From the NCBI RefSeq assembly GCF_026213295.1, contig NC_079414.1, positions 21,636,313 through 21,700,312 on the forward strand: DNA of 64,000 nucleotides, given 5' to 3'. A program made the translations under genes and the position numbers. Positions 20,201 to 29,833 of the stretch are shown here, in pieces (position 1 is the first letter of the stretch; each line of letters begins with the position of its first letter). The notes below the pieces were generated by a model. The model did no database searches. It was not told the origin of the DNA and saw nothing but the letters and a program-made list of their open reading frames with translations. The stretch is from Gadus chalcogrammus. Taxonomy: Eukaryota > Chordata > Actinopteri > Gadiformes > Gadidae.

Positions 20201-22405
20201 CCTTCAAACAGGTACGCCTCGACATTTAGTCAGCTGCAGCATTAGGTCAGCTCCAACGTTAAGACGTGTCCAACATTTCACAATGGCTGCTGTGCTCATG
20301 TTAGAGCAACAGCAGAACTCCCACTTTGTAGTTATCATAGTAGTTAGATCAGGTTAGTAGTTATATTAGTTATATCAGATTGGTAGTTCTGATACTAGTT
20401 ATATCAGGTTGGAAGTTATAGTAGTTAGATCAGGTTGCTAGTTATCATAGTGGTTATATCAGGTTGGAAGTTCTAGTAGTTAGATCAGGTTGCTAGTTAT
20501 CATTGTGGTTATATCAGGTTAGAAGTTATAGTAGTTAGATCAGGTTGGTAGTTATAGTAGTTAGATCAGGTTGGTAGTTATCATAGTGGTTATATCAGGT
20601 TAGTAGTTATAGTAGTTATATCAGGTTGGAAGTTATCATAGTAGTTATATCAGGTTGGTAGTTATTTCAGGTTTGTAGTTATGATATTAGTTATATCAGT
20701 TTGGTAGTTCTGATGCTAGTTATATCAGGTTGGAAGTTATCCTACCAGTCCCACCAGTGGGAGCAGCAGCTGACGCTGCCGGCCGTGCGGTGCTCCCCTC
20801 CAGATTCAGTCGGTGCTGAAGCCCGACGGGGTGTTCATCGGCGCGGTGGTGGGCGGGGAGACGCTGTTCGAGCTGCGCTGCTCGCTGCAGCTGGCCGAGA
20901 CGGAGCGCGAGGGGGGCTTCTCCCCCCACATCTCCCCCTACACCGCCGTCAGCGACCTGGGGAACCTGATGGGCCAGGCCGGCTTCAACATGCTCACCGT
21001 GGTGAGGACCCAGCTAGATTCAGCTCGCAGTAGGTAGGACCGGTTAGAACCGGTTAGAACCATGCTAGGACCAGCTAGGACCAGCAGGAACCATTTTGTA
21101 CCATGTTAGAACCAGCTAGGACCAGTTAGAACCAGTTAGAACCGCAATAAACGTGCTTTGGGAGAGAAAAAAAGAGAGTCAACTTTGTAAATAGTTTTGA
21201 GAGGTAAAAATCATGTAAGAACCAGCTTAGACCCATTTGAACTGGTTAAAACCATACAAGAACAGCTGGAACCTATTTGAATTGGTTAAAACCATAAAAT
21301 AACCAGCTTGGACCCTTTTGAACTGGTTAGAACCAGGTAGGACCTATTTGAACCACGTTGGGACCAGCTAGGAGCAGTTAGAACTGGTTTGAAACATGTT
21401 AAAACCAGCAAGGAACAGCTTGGCCAAAGAGCAGGTAGGGGTCAGACAGTACGAAGACCGGTCATGAAGGGGCAGGTAGGGGTCAGACAGTACAAAGACC
21501 GGTCATGAAGGGGCAGGTAGGGGTCAGACAGTACAAAGACCGGTCATGAAGGGGCAGGTAGGGGTTAGACAGTTCAGACACAGGTCATTGAGCAGTAGGC
21601 CAAGACAGAGGGTGACTCTCTCTCTTCTGCAGGATCTGGATGAGATCCAGGTGGACTACCCCAGTATCTTCGAGGTCATGACAGATCTGCAAGGTCAGAC
21701 ACATCACACAGCATCTCAACATAATGATATAATGTTCATAATTTTTGTCACAATATCACTACAGTTTATTTTCCTAACTAACTGCTGGCTCCAGGTTCCT
21801 ATTGGCATGGTTTATATGGAAATGTGAATCAGCCCTGATCTTTGTTCAGCCCACCTCCTCTCCCAGTGTATGCGTGTTCTGAAATTGTGGCTGATCCATT
21901 GAAGGGTGTTTAGCAGCTTTTTAAAGGAGAAATCCGGTGTAAAATGGATCTGGGATATGTTTAGCATGATAACGAGTTGGAATGTTCGTTTGGGAGCCAG
22001 AAAGCGCGTATAGACGCATTCTTAAGTTGGCTGTTTTAGCCGTTTCTACCAAAACGCTATAAACTTGGAACGACGGGGGCATTTGTTATGGTAAATACTA
22101 AATCGCTATTTTAAACCACTTAAAAGGCTAGAAGTAGCCCGACACTTCTTTAGTAGTATAATAAGGGTCTTAACATATAAAACAAGGCATTGATAACTTT
22201 GTAAGTGTACAGATTGTTTATTAAAAAGGACATTTTATACACACAATACCATCAGTAATTCACCCGTCTACGCCATCTTGTTTTTAGGACTCAATAAGTA
22301 GATTGGCGAACACAGAGCTTGCGTTGTGTTGTTGACGGATGTCACAATCTCTGTTTTCGTCAATCTACTTATTGAGAAATGAATACACACATTTTGATTC
22401 TAACA

Positions 22406-22502
<97 letters not shown>

Positions 22503-23539
22503 GGATGGGTGAGAGTAACTGTGCGTGGAACAGGAAGTCCGTCCTCCACAGAGACTCCATGCTGGCGGCGGCGGCCATTTACCAAGGTAAGCACAGAACC
22601 ACTAGAGTCCTCCTTTGGTCAGCCCCAGACCAGGAGGATCCTACCTGGTCTGGGACCAGTCTAGGGGAGTATCAGAGGCAGTATTATGGGATGGAATCCT
22701 GTCGGGTCTGGTCTCACCTGGTGTGAGCAGTGTAGGCCGGGTCCCGGTACAGCAGGGCCCGGTGAACCCCAGTACCGACCCAAGCAGATAACAGAACAAC
22801 AACCAGACGATTAATGGGGTCTCTTGCTGAGTGTCTGAACATGGGACCCGACGCCCTCGTTCCCTCACCGCTCGGAGAATCCGTCTCCAGCAAGGTTAGG
22901 GCTGGTTTGGATGAGGTTATTGGCACAGTTACGCAAGTTAGTGGTATGGTTAGGATAGTGGTAGGGGTAGGTTAATGGTACGGTTATGTAAGTTGTAGGG
23001 TAAGGTTAGGGGTTGGTAGTAGGGTTAAGTCAGTGGTAGGGTTAGGTTAGTGGTAGGATTTGTTAGTGGTAGGGATAGCTCAGTGGTGTTTAGGTGAATG
23101 ATAATCATAGAGATGAGTAAAACACTGCGGTCTATCTTCGGAAGAGGAAGTGACTGATTCCGCGGTAGACGAGTTGCAGAATGTGTGAACTTCCTGTTTG
23201 GTGTCTTCTCTCCCTCTGATATGACCCTCCTCACCGACACTGTTTGTAGACTCTAACTTTAAATGTTGATCTGGTTGGACCCGTCCCCAGAGATGTACGG
23301 CCACCCAGACGGCGGCGTCCCCGCCACCTTCCACGTCCTCTACATGATTGGCTGGAAGCCTCACGAGTCCCAGGTAAACAGGATGTGACCTCAGGACAGT
23401 GTTGTGCGTGGTGTTCGGTCTGCGTTAACAGCGTGTTTCCTTTTGTCTTCAGGCCCGGCCGGCCAAGCGGGGGTCCGCTACGGTGTCGTTCAGCGACCTG
23501 ACCCAGGTGGGCCGCACCGTCACCAAGGAGACGCCGTAG
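17235..23539 (+). CDS. ndufaf5: ndufaf5, mitochondrial complex I assembly factor 5
   Basis: SAM-dependent enzyme of the mitochondrial matrix; the human protein hydroxylates an arginine of NDUFS7 during complex I assembly. Eleven exons join in phase to 361 residues (human 345): 17235-17510, 17816-17856, 18202-18265, 18617-18664, 19611-19714, 20172-20211, 20804-21001, 21633-21693, 22503-22586, 23291-23373 and 23453-23539. The basic, Arg/Ser-rich first 60 residues suit a mitochondrial presequence. Landmarks: [17 protein letters not shown], the SAM-binding loop [72 protein letters not shown] and [19 protein letters not shown]. Exon 9 follows a (TC)46 tract and exon 5 is followed by copies of its own donor. 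Exon 11 has been duplicated at 28247. Confidence 0.95.
18287..18545. mobile_element. MITE with ~40-base inverted ends in ndufaf5 intron 3
   Basis: The left end has ATTATACCACCAGGTGTGAG; the right end, reverse-complemented, has ATTATACCACCAGGTTTGAG, both continuing TGTGATTA. The interior carries GTGGGCGTGTCCACCTAGAT. A damaged relative is at about 23968-24112. It starts about 20 bases after the exon 3 donor. Confidence 0.8.
18940..19540. mobile_element. GC-rich terminal-inverted-repeat element in ndufaf5 intron 4
   Basis: Ends are inverted: AGAGTTTAGATTCTCTGCCC on the left and GGGCCCGATCTAAGCTCTAG on the right, followed inward by CCCGACCCGGCCCGG and its complement. It is flanked on both sides by copies of a minisatellite phrase (GTAGGAAGG...GTAGACTGAAG), so it inserted into a repeat array. 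The family is not identified; hAT-like is possible. Confidence 0.6.
19700..19872 (+). repeat. tandem copies of the ndufaf5 exon 5 donor
   Basis: The real exon ends TTTGACCTGGTG...CAGCAGCATGAG at 19714 and is followed by GTGATG. Four further copies of this exon end follow, with boundaries near 19757, 19793, 19834 and 19869. The first three keep GAG-GTGATG; the last has GAG-GGGATG. Confidence 0.9.
20330..20745. repeat. 29-base minisatellite in ndufaf5 intron 6
   Basis: About 14 copies of a unit like TAGTTATATCAGGTTGGTAG, the same family as at 16225-16510. Confidence 0.88.
21030..21425. repeat. degenerate repeat in ndufaf5 intron 7
   Basis: Short unit based on GGTTAGAACCAGCTAGGACC, about 15 imperfect copies. 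Confidence 0.75.
21425..21600. repeat. ~41-base minisatellite in ndufaf5 intron 7
   Basis: Four copies containing GGGGCAGGTAGGGGTCAGAC. Two related copies (AGGTAGGGGTTAGACAGTA...) are at 28805-28890 in the intron of Ig gene 2. Confidence 0.85.
21920..22378. mobile_element. probable MITE in ndufaf5 intron 8
   Basis: Begins near AAAGGAGAAATCCGGTGTAA, which I recall as a common fish repeat start. Near its right end CTCAATAAGTAGATTG and CAATCTACTTATTGAG form a 16-base perfect inverted repeat around an approximately 55-base loop. Confidence 0.5.
22409..22500 (+). repeat. (TC)46 microsatellite serving as the exon 9 polypyrimidine tract
   Basis: An uninterrupted CT dinucleotide run ends in AG at 22501-22502, followed by exon 9. 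Confidence 0.97.
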
Positions 23540-23632
23540 AGACGCCGGACCCCGGCCACAACATTCTATTCATGTTATAATAATGTACATAGTGTGGGAT
23601 TCAAAGTGTTGGCCTTTTTAAAGATGAACCCC

Positions 23633-23638
23633 AATAAA
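23633..23638 (+). terminator. ndufaf5 poly(A) signal
   Basis: AATAAA 94 bases after the ndufaf5 stop. The equivalent in the duplicated copy is at 28423. Confidence 0.75.
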
Positions 23639-23887
23639 CAAGCTTTGAGACAGAAAAATTAGTGTTTTTTAGCATAACATTAACATTACAGAATGATGTA
23701 TTTATACTATGAATTATGCTTATAATAAATGCGTTTATATTGTGTTTATGTATATTGTGGACATGATGTCGATTACATAATTCTGCTGAAAGCAGAAGAA
23801 GCGTGATGCTCAGGGTTAAGGCACGCCCTTGGAGGCTAAGTTCCTCAAACATTGAGGTTGATGTAAGAGAGTGCTGTGTTGCTCACG

Positions 23888-25990
23888 ATGAAGGTCTATG
23901 GCTGGATAGCAGTGGCTGGGTGGCTCGTTCAGGCTCAACAAGGTAAAGAAACGCACTACTCTGAAACTTAAAGGGGACATATTATACCACCAGGTGTGAT
24001 TAGCCTGACAAGCTGTTTCGAAAATCTGCCCCATATGACATCACTAGTGGACGTGTCCACCTAGATCTCCTAGGAAAGATGAGCAACGTTTACCACTGGG
24101 TAGACTGATCTATCCACTACTTTTCTTGGATTGTACAATTCCAAGACCTTGTGATCCTATTATTAAAGATCCCATGGCATTTTCCAACATTAATATGAGT
24201 AGTAATTATCCCCAGAGTAAACACAGAACATGGGAAAGCAGGATTTAGTTACTACGCAACAAATAGCTGGAATAAACTCCCAGAGGATTTAAGACTTGCC
24301 CCAACTCTGAGCACCTTTAAAACAAGACTGAAGACTTTTATGTTTGCTATAGCTTTCTGCTAAATCTTAAATACATTGCACTTTCTAAAAAGCTTTTTTA
24401 ACTTTGCCTTTATTTTCTATTTTAATACTAAAATGCCTTTTTATCTTTCTATTTTTTGCATATGTTTTTCTTTTACTTACCTATTATTTTATTTTATTGT
24501 ATGACAATGTTTATATGTGAAGCACTTTGAGTCTGCCTTGTGTATGAAAACTGCTATATAAATAAAGTTGCCTTGCCTTGCCTAATACCCCTAGCCTACC
24601 TATGCTCCCCCAGTAGCGAGAAATTTTGTGGGGTGTAAAACGAGCACTAGGCATTCTGCTCCGCCTTTGAAAAGACAAAGCTCAGACGCGCCCTTTTGGA
24701 AATTTCCCAGTATGTCGGGTTCACAGAGCGCTTGGACACCAGGTTCTCTCTTCCGACGGAAAGTCCTTTTATTTTGAGTCCAACAAAGTCCAACAAAGCT
24801 GCTCAGGGCCGCAACCCCACCCTCCTCCTTGACCCGCCTATCTCCTCCTCATTTGCATTAAAGCTACAGACACCAAAACGGCGTGTTTGGGGAAAGCTCA
24901 ATGTGCGACTGGCTCGTAGTGGCTGTAATTCTGCACCACAGCTGAATTTCGGGAACGTCTTCAAATACTGTGTTAGGGGCCCACTAATATCTATATCAAA
25001 GCATCCATAAAGTAGCATGCCATGGGACCTTTAAAGGAACACACAAGATATCTGTACATTTCCGTCTCCTTGTCATACCCAGATCAGACGAGTTGTTTCA
25101 TTCCAAATTCATCCTTGTGTGAGTTAGGGTTACCTTTCTCTTAGCTGCTTCAATGGACTTGCAGAGTTAGATGCTGTTCATGTGAGGGGAATTCACTTTT
25201 AATACCTTTTCAAAGATTCCCAATGTTTTCAGATTGGTTGCCTATTTAAAACGAGTGCCAGTAACAGTTGAGCATTTGGAATCTAGATACTGGAAATGAA
25301 GGAGGTGTGAACCTAGCCGTGTCTCTGGTGTCCACAGGGTCCCCTCTCGAGGTGCACGTGTCTGAAGGGCAGACGGTGGAGCTCAAGTGTCTTCACGTCT
25401 CTCCACTCCCGGGCCAGTGGCAAAGACTTAACAAGGGAGGGACCCTGTTCTCCCTGCTGGACCACAACGAGGACGGACACTTCAGCCTGGCCGCGGACAA
25501 CCGCTCTCTGAGGGTGCAGCGGGCGCGAAAAGAGCACAGCGGCATGTACTACTGCCAGAGTAGGAAAGCAGTGTACCTCACGGTGGATCCGCCCCTTAAG
25601 GAGGACCAACCAGGATCCTCTGAGGAAAATGAGGCGGAGGATACGACCACCCCCTTATCGGGATCTGCTGACCACTGGGGGATCCCGGTGGGCGTGGCGG
25701 TGGGCCTGGCACTGGGAGTGGCCCTGGGCGCGGCCCTGGTCCTTCTGATTCATAGGAAGCATAGTTTCAGGAAAACACTTCAGAACCACAGGAGCGACCC
25801 TACACCCGACCCCGTCGTGACCTCGGACCCGACCTCTGACGGGGTGTACGAAGAGATCCCGGACCAAGGCGACGTCCTGCGACGGGAATCAGGCGGTGGA
25901 AACTTTTATCAGCTGGCCTATGCCCCGCCCCACGGTAACCAGCTCTACGCCACTGTTGATAAAACAAGGAGCGCTAGCCCGCAGCGCTAG
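23888..25990 (+). CDS. Ig gene 1: single V-type Ig membrane receptor
   Basis: Likely type I immune-type receptor; no orthologue recognised. Exon 1 (23888-23942) encodes signal peptide MKVYGWIAVAGWLVQAQQ. Exon 2 (25338-25990) encodes all the rest: a V-set domain with VELKC, GQWQRL and the second cysteine in KEHSGMYYC, an acidic stalk, a membrane segment GIPVGVAVGLALGVALGAAL, the basic stop-transfer HRKHSFRK, and a cytoplasmic tail. Total 235 residues. The tail has tyrosines in DGVYEEIPD, NFYQLAYAPP and NQLYATVDK. YEEI is a classic SH2 ligand and YATV is ITIM-like but lacks the usual residue two before the tyrosine. NRS is a possible N-glycan site. Ig, membrane and tail parts in one exon is unusual for fish receptors such as NITRs. 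Expression is unknown. Confidence 0.8.
23968..24112. mobile_element. damaged relative of the 18287 MITE
   Basis: Shares AAAGGGGACATATTATACCA, GTGTCCACCTAGAT and TAGACTGATCTATCCA with 18287-18545. It lies in the intron of Ig gene 1 and is not present at the matching place in Ig gene 2. Confidence 0.7.
24167..25030. mobile_element. piggyBac-like MITE with TTAA target duplication
   Basis: Inverted ends AGATCCCATGGCAT and ATGCCATGGGACCT are flanked by TTAA at 24163-24166 and 25031-25034. The paralogous intron in unit 2 has the uninterrupted empty site (TATTATTAAAGGAATACAC near 29040), showing insertion after the duplication or a clean loss. A LINE fragment is nested inside. Confidence 0.8.
24215..24583 (+). 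mobile_element. 5'-truncated LINE (3' end of an L2/CR1-type element)
   Basis: Encodes a reverse-transcriptase C-terminus reading like NSWNKLPEDLRLAPTLSTF then KTRLKTFMF, followed by a short 3' region with GCACTTTGAGTCTGCCTTGT, AATAAAG and a TTGCC repeat tail. It is nested in the piggyBac-like MITE. Only the last few hundred bases are present, so it is inactive. Confidence 0.75.
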
Positions 25991-26145
25991 GAAACTATGC
26001 TACCCTCTGCTGCTCTCCTATTGGAGAGAATTCTGACCAATCACATCCCTCCTGTGGGGAAAATTATAATGTTGTAATGTTTCAGATATCTGGTATTTCG
26101 TGTGGGTGATTATGAGTGACTTTCATCAATTAATATAATGTTCTG

Positions 26146-26151
26146 AATAAA
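26146..26151 (+). terminator. Ig gene 1 poly(A) signal
   Basis: AATAAA about 155 bases after the stop, with a run of A soon after. The matching signal in Ig gene 2 is at 30095. Confidence 0.7.
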
Positions 26152-26189
26152 TGTTCTGTAACCGAAAAAAAAAATACACGACTTGTGGT

Positions 26190-26320
26190 GACCCGGGTTG
26201 CGGCGGTAACCAATTTATATGTTGCTACGGTAACCGACTGATATGTTGCTACGGTAACCAATTAATATGTTGCTACGGTACAAGACAAATATATTTCTGC
26301 AGCAACAAACTAATATGTGG
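26190..26320. repeat. 22-23 base minisatellite downstream of Ig gene 1
   Basis: Four or five copies of a unit like GTTGCTACGGTAACCAACTA. A longer version (about ten copies) lies at the matching place after Ig gene 2. Confidence 0.85.
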
Positions 26321-26603
26321 CCTGCCTTAACCTGCCATTGGGCCCTGGGGCTGAGAGGTTTCGTAGGCCCCCAGAGAGGGGATCTTACAATAAGGATGTG
26401 TAACTTTTTTCCGACATTTTGCCGTTGTTGACGGGTGGGGTGGGGGGGGGGGGGGGGGTTGGACGAGAAATCCTGACGGAGGGGGGGGGGAGACGACTGT
26501 GGCTGTGGTGTCAAGGGGCCACTGGCCCTCTTTTTTCTTGGCTGATAATAGGCCTCTGATCTTTGTAAGCCCCAAACAAAAAATCACATTGTCTTGGGGC
26601 TTC

Positions 26604-26703
26604 GCCGATCGGGGGGCCTATCATGAGCCAGTATAAAAAAATAAAAAAACGTTTTTTTTTTTTTCTTTTTTTACTGCAGCTCATGATAGGCCCCCCGATC
26701 GGC
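26604..26703. repeat. perfect 25-base inverted repeat around a T-rich loop
   Basis: Arms 26604-26628 and 26679-26703 are exact reverse complements (GCCGATCGGGGGGCCTATCA... on the left). The 50-base loop is A- and T-rich. Wider arms repeat GGGGCTTC and GGGCC phrases, so this is probably a foldback element. It exists only in unit 1. Confidence 0.8.
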
Positions 26704-26830
26704 GTAGGCCCTGGGGCTTCAGACCAGGCAAGCCCGTGCATTAAGGCGGCCTTTCACGTCCTGTGTATTAGAAAAATAACCCTAATGTAACTTCCTGTTG
26801 CTCAGCAATGAGAAAGAGATGGTGGTTATA

Positions 26831-27899
26831 GTGGTTTCCTCTCCTGGTGATAACGAGGCGGCTCGCCAGTGATGACGCTCGCGCTTACGCGTGTTCCCGA
26901 CAGCGACCATTCATGTGCACTTGGGAAACAGCCGGTTTGGAATCTAAAATCTCTTCACAGCAGTGTTTTTGTGATACGATAAAAACCAGTCAGAACTTAA
27001 GAGAACTTAGTAGGATCAGTTTCAAGTTTGCATGCCTTTATTTCCTTGATTCCTATCACCTACCCCCTTTTGCTTATTTATGAGAAGCACATACAGTATT
27101 GCCACTGTATGGAAGGCAACACTTCCCCTTATCTAGGGCTTGTTTACCAGTACACAACGTTTAAAACTGAGCAACGTCATGCCAACAGACGTTACAACGT
27201 CAATCAATAGTAAAGTATGTGATAAGATGGTTGTTTATTTTACGCCTCGTTTCCACATACGTACATTCTCGTATGCGATCCAACCGTCTCCGACCGAAAG
27301 TCCATTCATTCCTATGTGATTCTCCGTAATGTCCGTTTTTCCTCCGAGACTCCTCCCCTCCGTAAAATATCTGTCCGGTATGTCCGTAATATACGTTCAA
27401 AATGTTTTACTTTCGCCATCGTTTTACGGAGATACCGTGTGAAAGTTTTTATGTTTTTCACAAAACATGTAAGTACCTGGCAGGCCAAACTCCTCGCCGA
27501 TCTCTTTCCAAGCCTGGTTGGTTTTGTTTTTATCTGTGTATATGTCGATCCTCATGTTCCAGAGTACCGGTCTCCTAAAAACGGCCATTATAATACGCTC
27601 CCCCATCATTTGTCCGTAAATAAATTCACGTACGTAAAACACTAGCGACTCCTTCCGTAAATTTACGGAAGCACGGATACGAAAAACATACGTATGTGGA
27701 AACGAGGCGTTATATTGAGTAAAATGTTCATGTTCCGCCATGTTCATAGGCGTCATTAGGAAACCATACGTCACCAACTCTGGTGGCCGAGTTTCCGAAC
27801 GGAAGTAGAATCATAACAGCGTCATGAGGGGTCATTCACGCGAACTTTACGACGTCCCGAAAATGTTTTCCACATAATTTTCAGCAATGTGAACGCACC
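26831..27899. mobile_element. MITE related to the aplf intron element at 60841-61410
   Basis: Nearly collinear with 60841-61410 from TCCTGGTGATAACGAG to the TGAACGC ends, apart from a nested 467-base insertion. Comparison with the unit 2 sequence near 34790 shows it inserted between GGTTATA and CTTTGTTCTCT, with ATA on each side. Its left end is worn. Confidence 0.75.
27243..27709. mobile_element. Harbinger-like MITE nested in another MITE
   Basis: Perfect inverted ends of at least 21 bases beginning CGCCTCGTTTCCACATACGT, flanked by TTA at 27240-27242 and 27710-27712. The related outer element at 61195-61215 has the empty site with a single TTA. A 3-base TTA/TWA duplication is typical of PIF/Harbinger transposons. 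467 bp, with no transposase. Confidence 0.85.
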
Positions 27900-27902
27900 A
27901 TA

Positions 27903-28181
27903 AAACAAACTTTGTTCTCTGGAAGCTGTCATGCCTCAGTGGCGGATCACCACCCTGAGAGCTGCCCTGAGGCGGTGCAGTCCTCCGTCAGGTCCTCACT
28001 GTCAGGAGCACAGCTGCTCCACCAGCACCCGGGCGTCCGCCGTGCGTCCAAACCTCAGCTTCCAGGACTCCGGGGGTCCGGGACCTAGAGGGCCGTGGGG
28101 GTCTTCTCCTGCAGCACCGAACACCACCTCCACCTCCAGGCAGCCGTCGGCCCTGCCCCGCCCGCACGCCCTGCACCCTGA
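27903..28181 (-). pseudogene. fragment of the kif16b alternative last exon (unit 1 copy)
   Basis: Near-identical to 34800-35075. On the minus strand it still encodes GCLEVEVVFGAAGEDPHGPL and ends ARVLVEQLCS with the stop, like the source. The start of the exon and all upstream kif16b sequence are missing, and there is no promoter. It marks the right end of duplication unit 1. Confidence 0.88.
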
Positions 28182-28235
28182 CCCAGGCCTCACCTTTTGA
28201 CCCAGGCCTGACCCCACCCTGACCCACCCTTACCG
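28182..28235. other. junction of the tandem duplication
   Basis: About 55 bases of short repeats (TGACCCAGGCCT, CCCACCCTGACCC) join the kif16b fragment to the copy of ndufaf5 intron 10/exon 11. They match neither parent and look like filler DNA made at the breakpoint. Confidence 0.6.
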
Positions 28236-28246
28236 TTTGTCTTCAT

Positions 28247-28333
28247 GTCCGGCCGGTGAAGCGGGGGTCCGCTACGGTGTCGTTCAGCGACCTGAGCCAG
28301 GTGGGCCGCATCGTCACCAAGGAAACGTCGTAG
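28247..28333 (+). pseudogene. duplicated last exon of ndufaf5, acceptor lost
   Basis: The same length (87 bases) as exon 11 at 23453-23539, and open to the same TAG. The acceptor CTTCAG has become CTTCAT. Two Ala codons became Val and other changes give DLSQVGRIVTKETS. The 3' UTR copy continues to an AATAAA at 28423. It cannot act as an ndufaf5 exon unless spliced at another AG. Confidence 0.9.
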
Positions 28334-28616
28334 AAACGCCCAAACCCGGCCAGAACATTCTATTCATGTTATAATAATATACATAGTGTGGGATTTAAAG
28401 TGTTGGCGTTTTTATGAACCGCAATAAACAAGCTTTGAGAGAGAAAAAAAGAGAGCGAGTGTTACATAATAAATGAGTCAGCGAGTGTTGCTTGATAACT
28501 TGCATAATAAATGCTGAATGCAGAAGAAGCGTGATTCTCGGGGGTTAAGACACGCCCTTGGAGGGTAAATTACTCAAGGATTGAGGTTGATGTCAGAGAT
28601 TGCTGAGGTGCACAAG

Positions 28617-29833
28617 ATGAAGGTCGACGGCTGGATAGCAGTGGCTGTGTTGCTCGTTCAGGCTCAACAAGGTAAAGAACAGCACTACGCTGAAACTTAA
28701 CAAATCACTGATGATCACCAGTGATTAGTTAATAACTTTAATTAGTGATTAAGTCATGTGTAGGAATCGGTTACCAATAAGTAATTAAAGAGGCTATGTT
28801 TAGATGAGGTAGGGGTTAGACAGTAGAGAGACAGGTCATTAAGGAGCAGGTAGGGGTTAGACAGTACAGAGACGGGTCATTAAGGAGCAGGATGGCTCCA
28901 TTCAGTCTAGATTGACCCACGCATACGTCACCGTTCGTCAGCGGAAAGAAAGCAAGTGTCATCATATGCAAATGTATCTGAAACATTGTTGTACTGTGCC
29001 TACTTTTCTTGGGTTGTCCAATCCCAAGACCTTGTTATCCTATTATTAAAGGAATACACAAGATATCTGTAAATTGCCGTCTGCTCGTCTTACCCAGAAG
29101 TCTAAATTCATCCTTGTGTGAGTTTGCAGGGTTAGAATTTCCTTTCTCTTTGACGCTTTCATGGACATGTAGAGTTAGATGCTGTTCATGTGAGGGGAAT
29201 TCCCTTTTAATACCTTTCCAAAGATTGCCAATTTTTTCAGAACGGTCGCTTATTTAAAACGAGTGCCAGTAACAGTTGAGCATTTGGAATCTAGATACTG
29301 GAAATGTAGTGGTTGTGAACCTAGCCATGCTTCTGGTGTCCACAGGGTCCCCTTCCGTGGTGCACGTGTATGAAGGGAAAACGGTGGAGCTCAAGTGTCC
29401 TCACGCCTCTACACTCCCGTTCCGCTGGGCGATAAGAGTGAATGGGAGCCTGGTCTCCCTGCTGGACCACAACGAGGACGGACACTTCAGCCTGGCCGCG
29501 GACAACCGCACTCTGACGGTGCAGCGGGCGCGAAAAGAGCACACTCGCCTGTACTACTGCAATGGTACTAAGAACACAGTGTACCTTAAGGTGGATCCGC
29601 CCCTTCAGGTGGACCAACCAGTCCAACCAGTAGTCACCTATGCTGACTACTTGTGGATCCCGGTGGGTGTGGCACTGGGCGCGGCCCTGGTCATTCTGAT
29701 TCATAGGAAGCACCGTTCCAGGAAAACACTTCAAAAGCACAGTAACGACCCTACACCCGACCCCGTCGTGACCTCTGACCCGACCTCTGACGGGGTGTAT
29801 GACGAGGTCCCGGACCAAGACGACGTCCTGTGA
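28617..29833 (+). CDS. Ig gene 2: paralogue with truncated cytoplasmic tail
   Basis: Exon 1 (28617-28671) encodes signal peptide MKVDGWIAVAVLLVQAQQ; exon 2 (29346-29833) encodes the rest, 180 residues in all. The V domain keeps VELKC, FRW and KEHTRLYYC and has three N-glycan sequons (NGS, NRT, NGT) against one in gene 1. The membrane segment is shorter (LWIPVGVALGAALVILI) because about eight residues of the GVA/LG repeat are missing. The tail keeps DGVYDEVPDQ but stops at TGA 29831-29833, where gene 1 has CGA. About 35 further codons of the ancestral tail remain readable downstream to 29941. Upstream sequence is strongly conserved between the copies. It could be a functional short-tail receptor or an early pseudogene. 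Confidence 0.75.

Noticed and set aside
27424..27777. 117-codon minus-strand frame possibly encoding a transposase piece
   Set aside because: It lies across the nested 467-base MITE; no transposase motif is visible and the element is too short to be autonomous.
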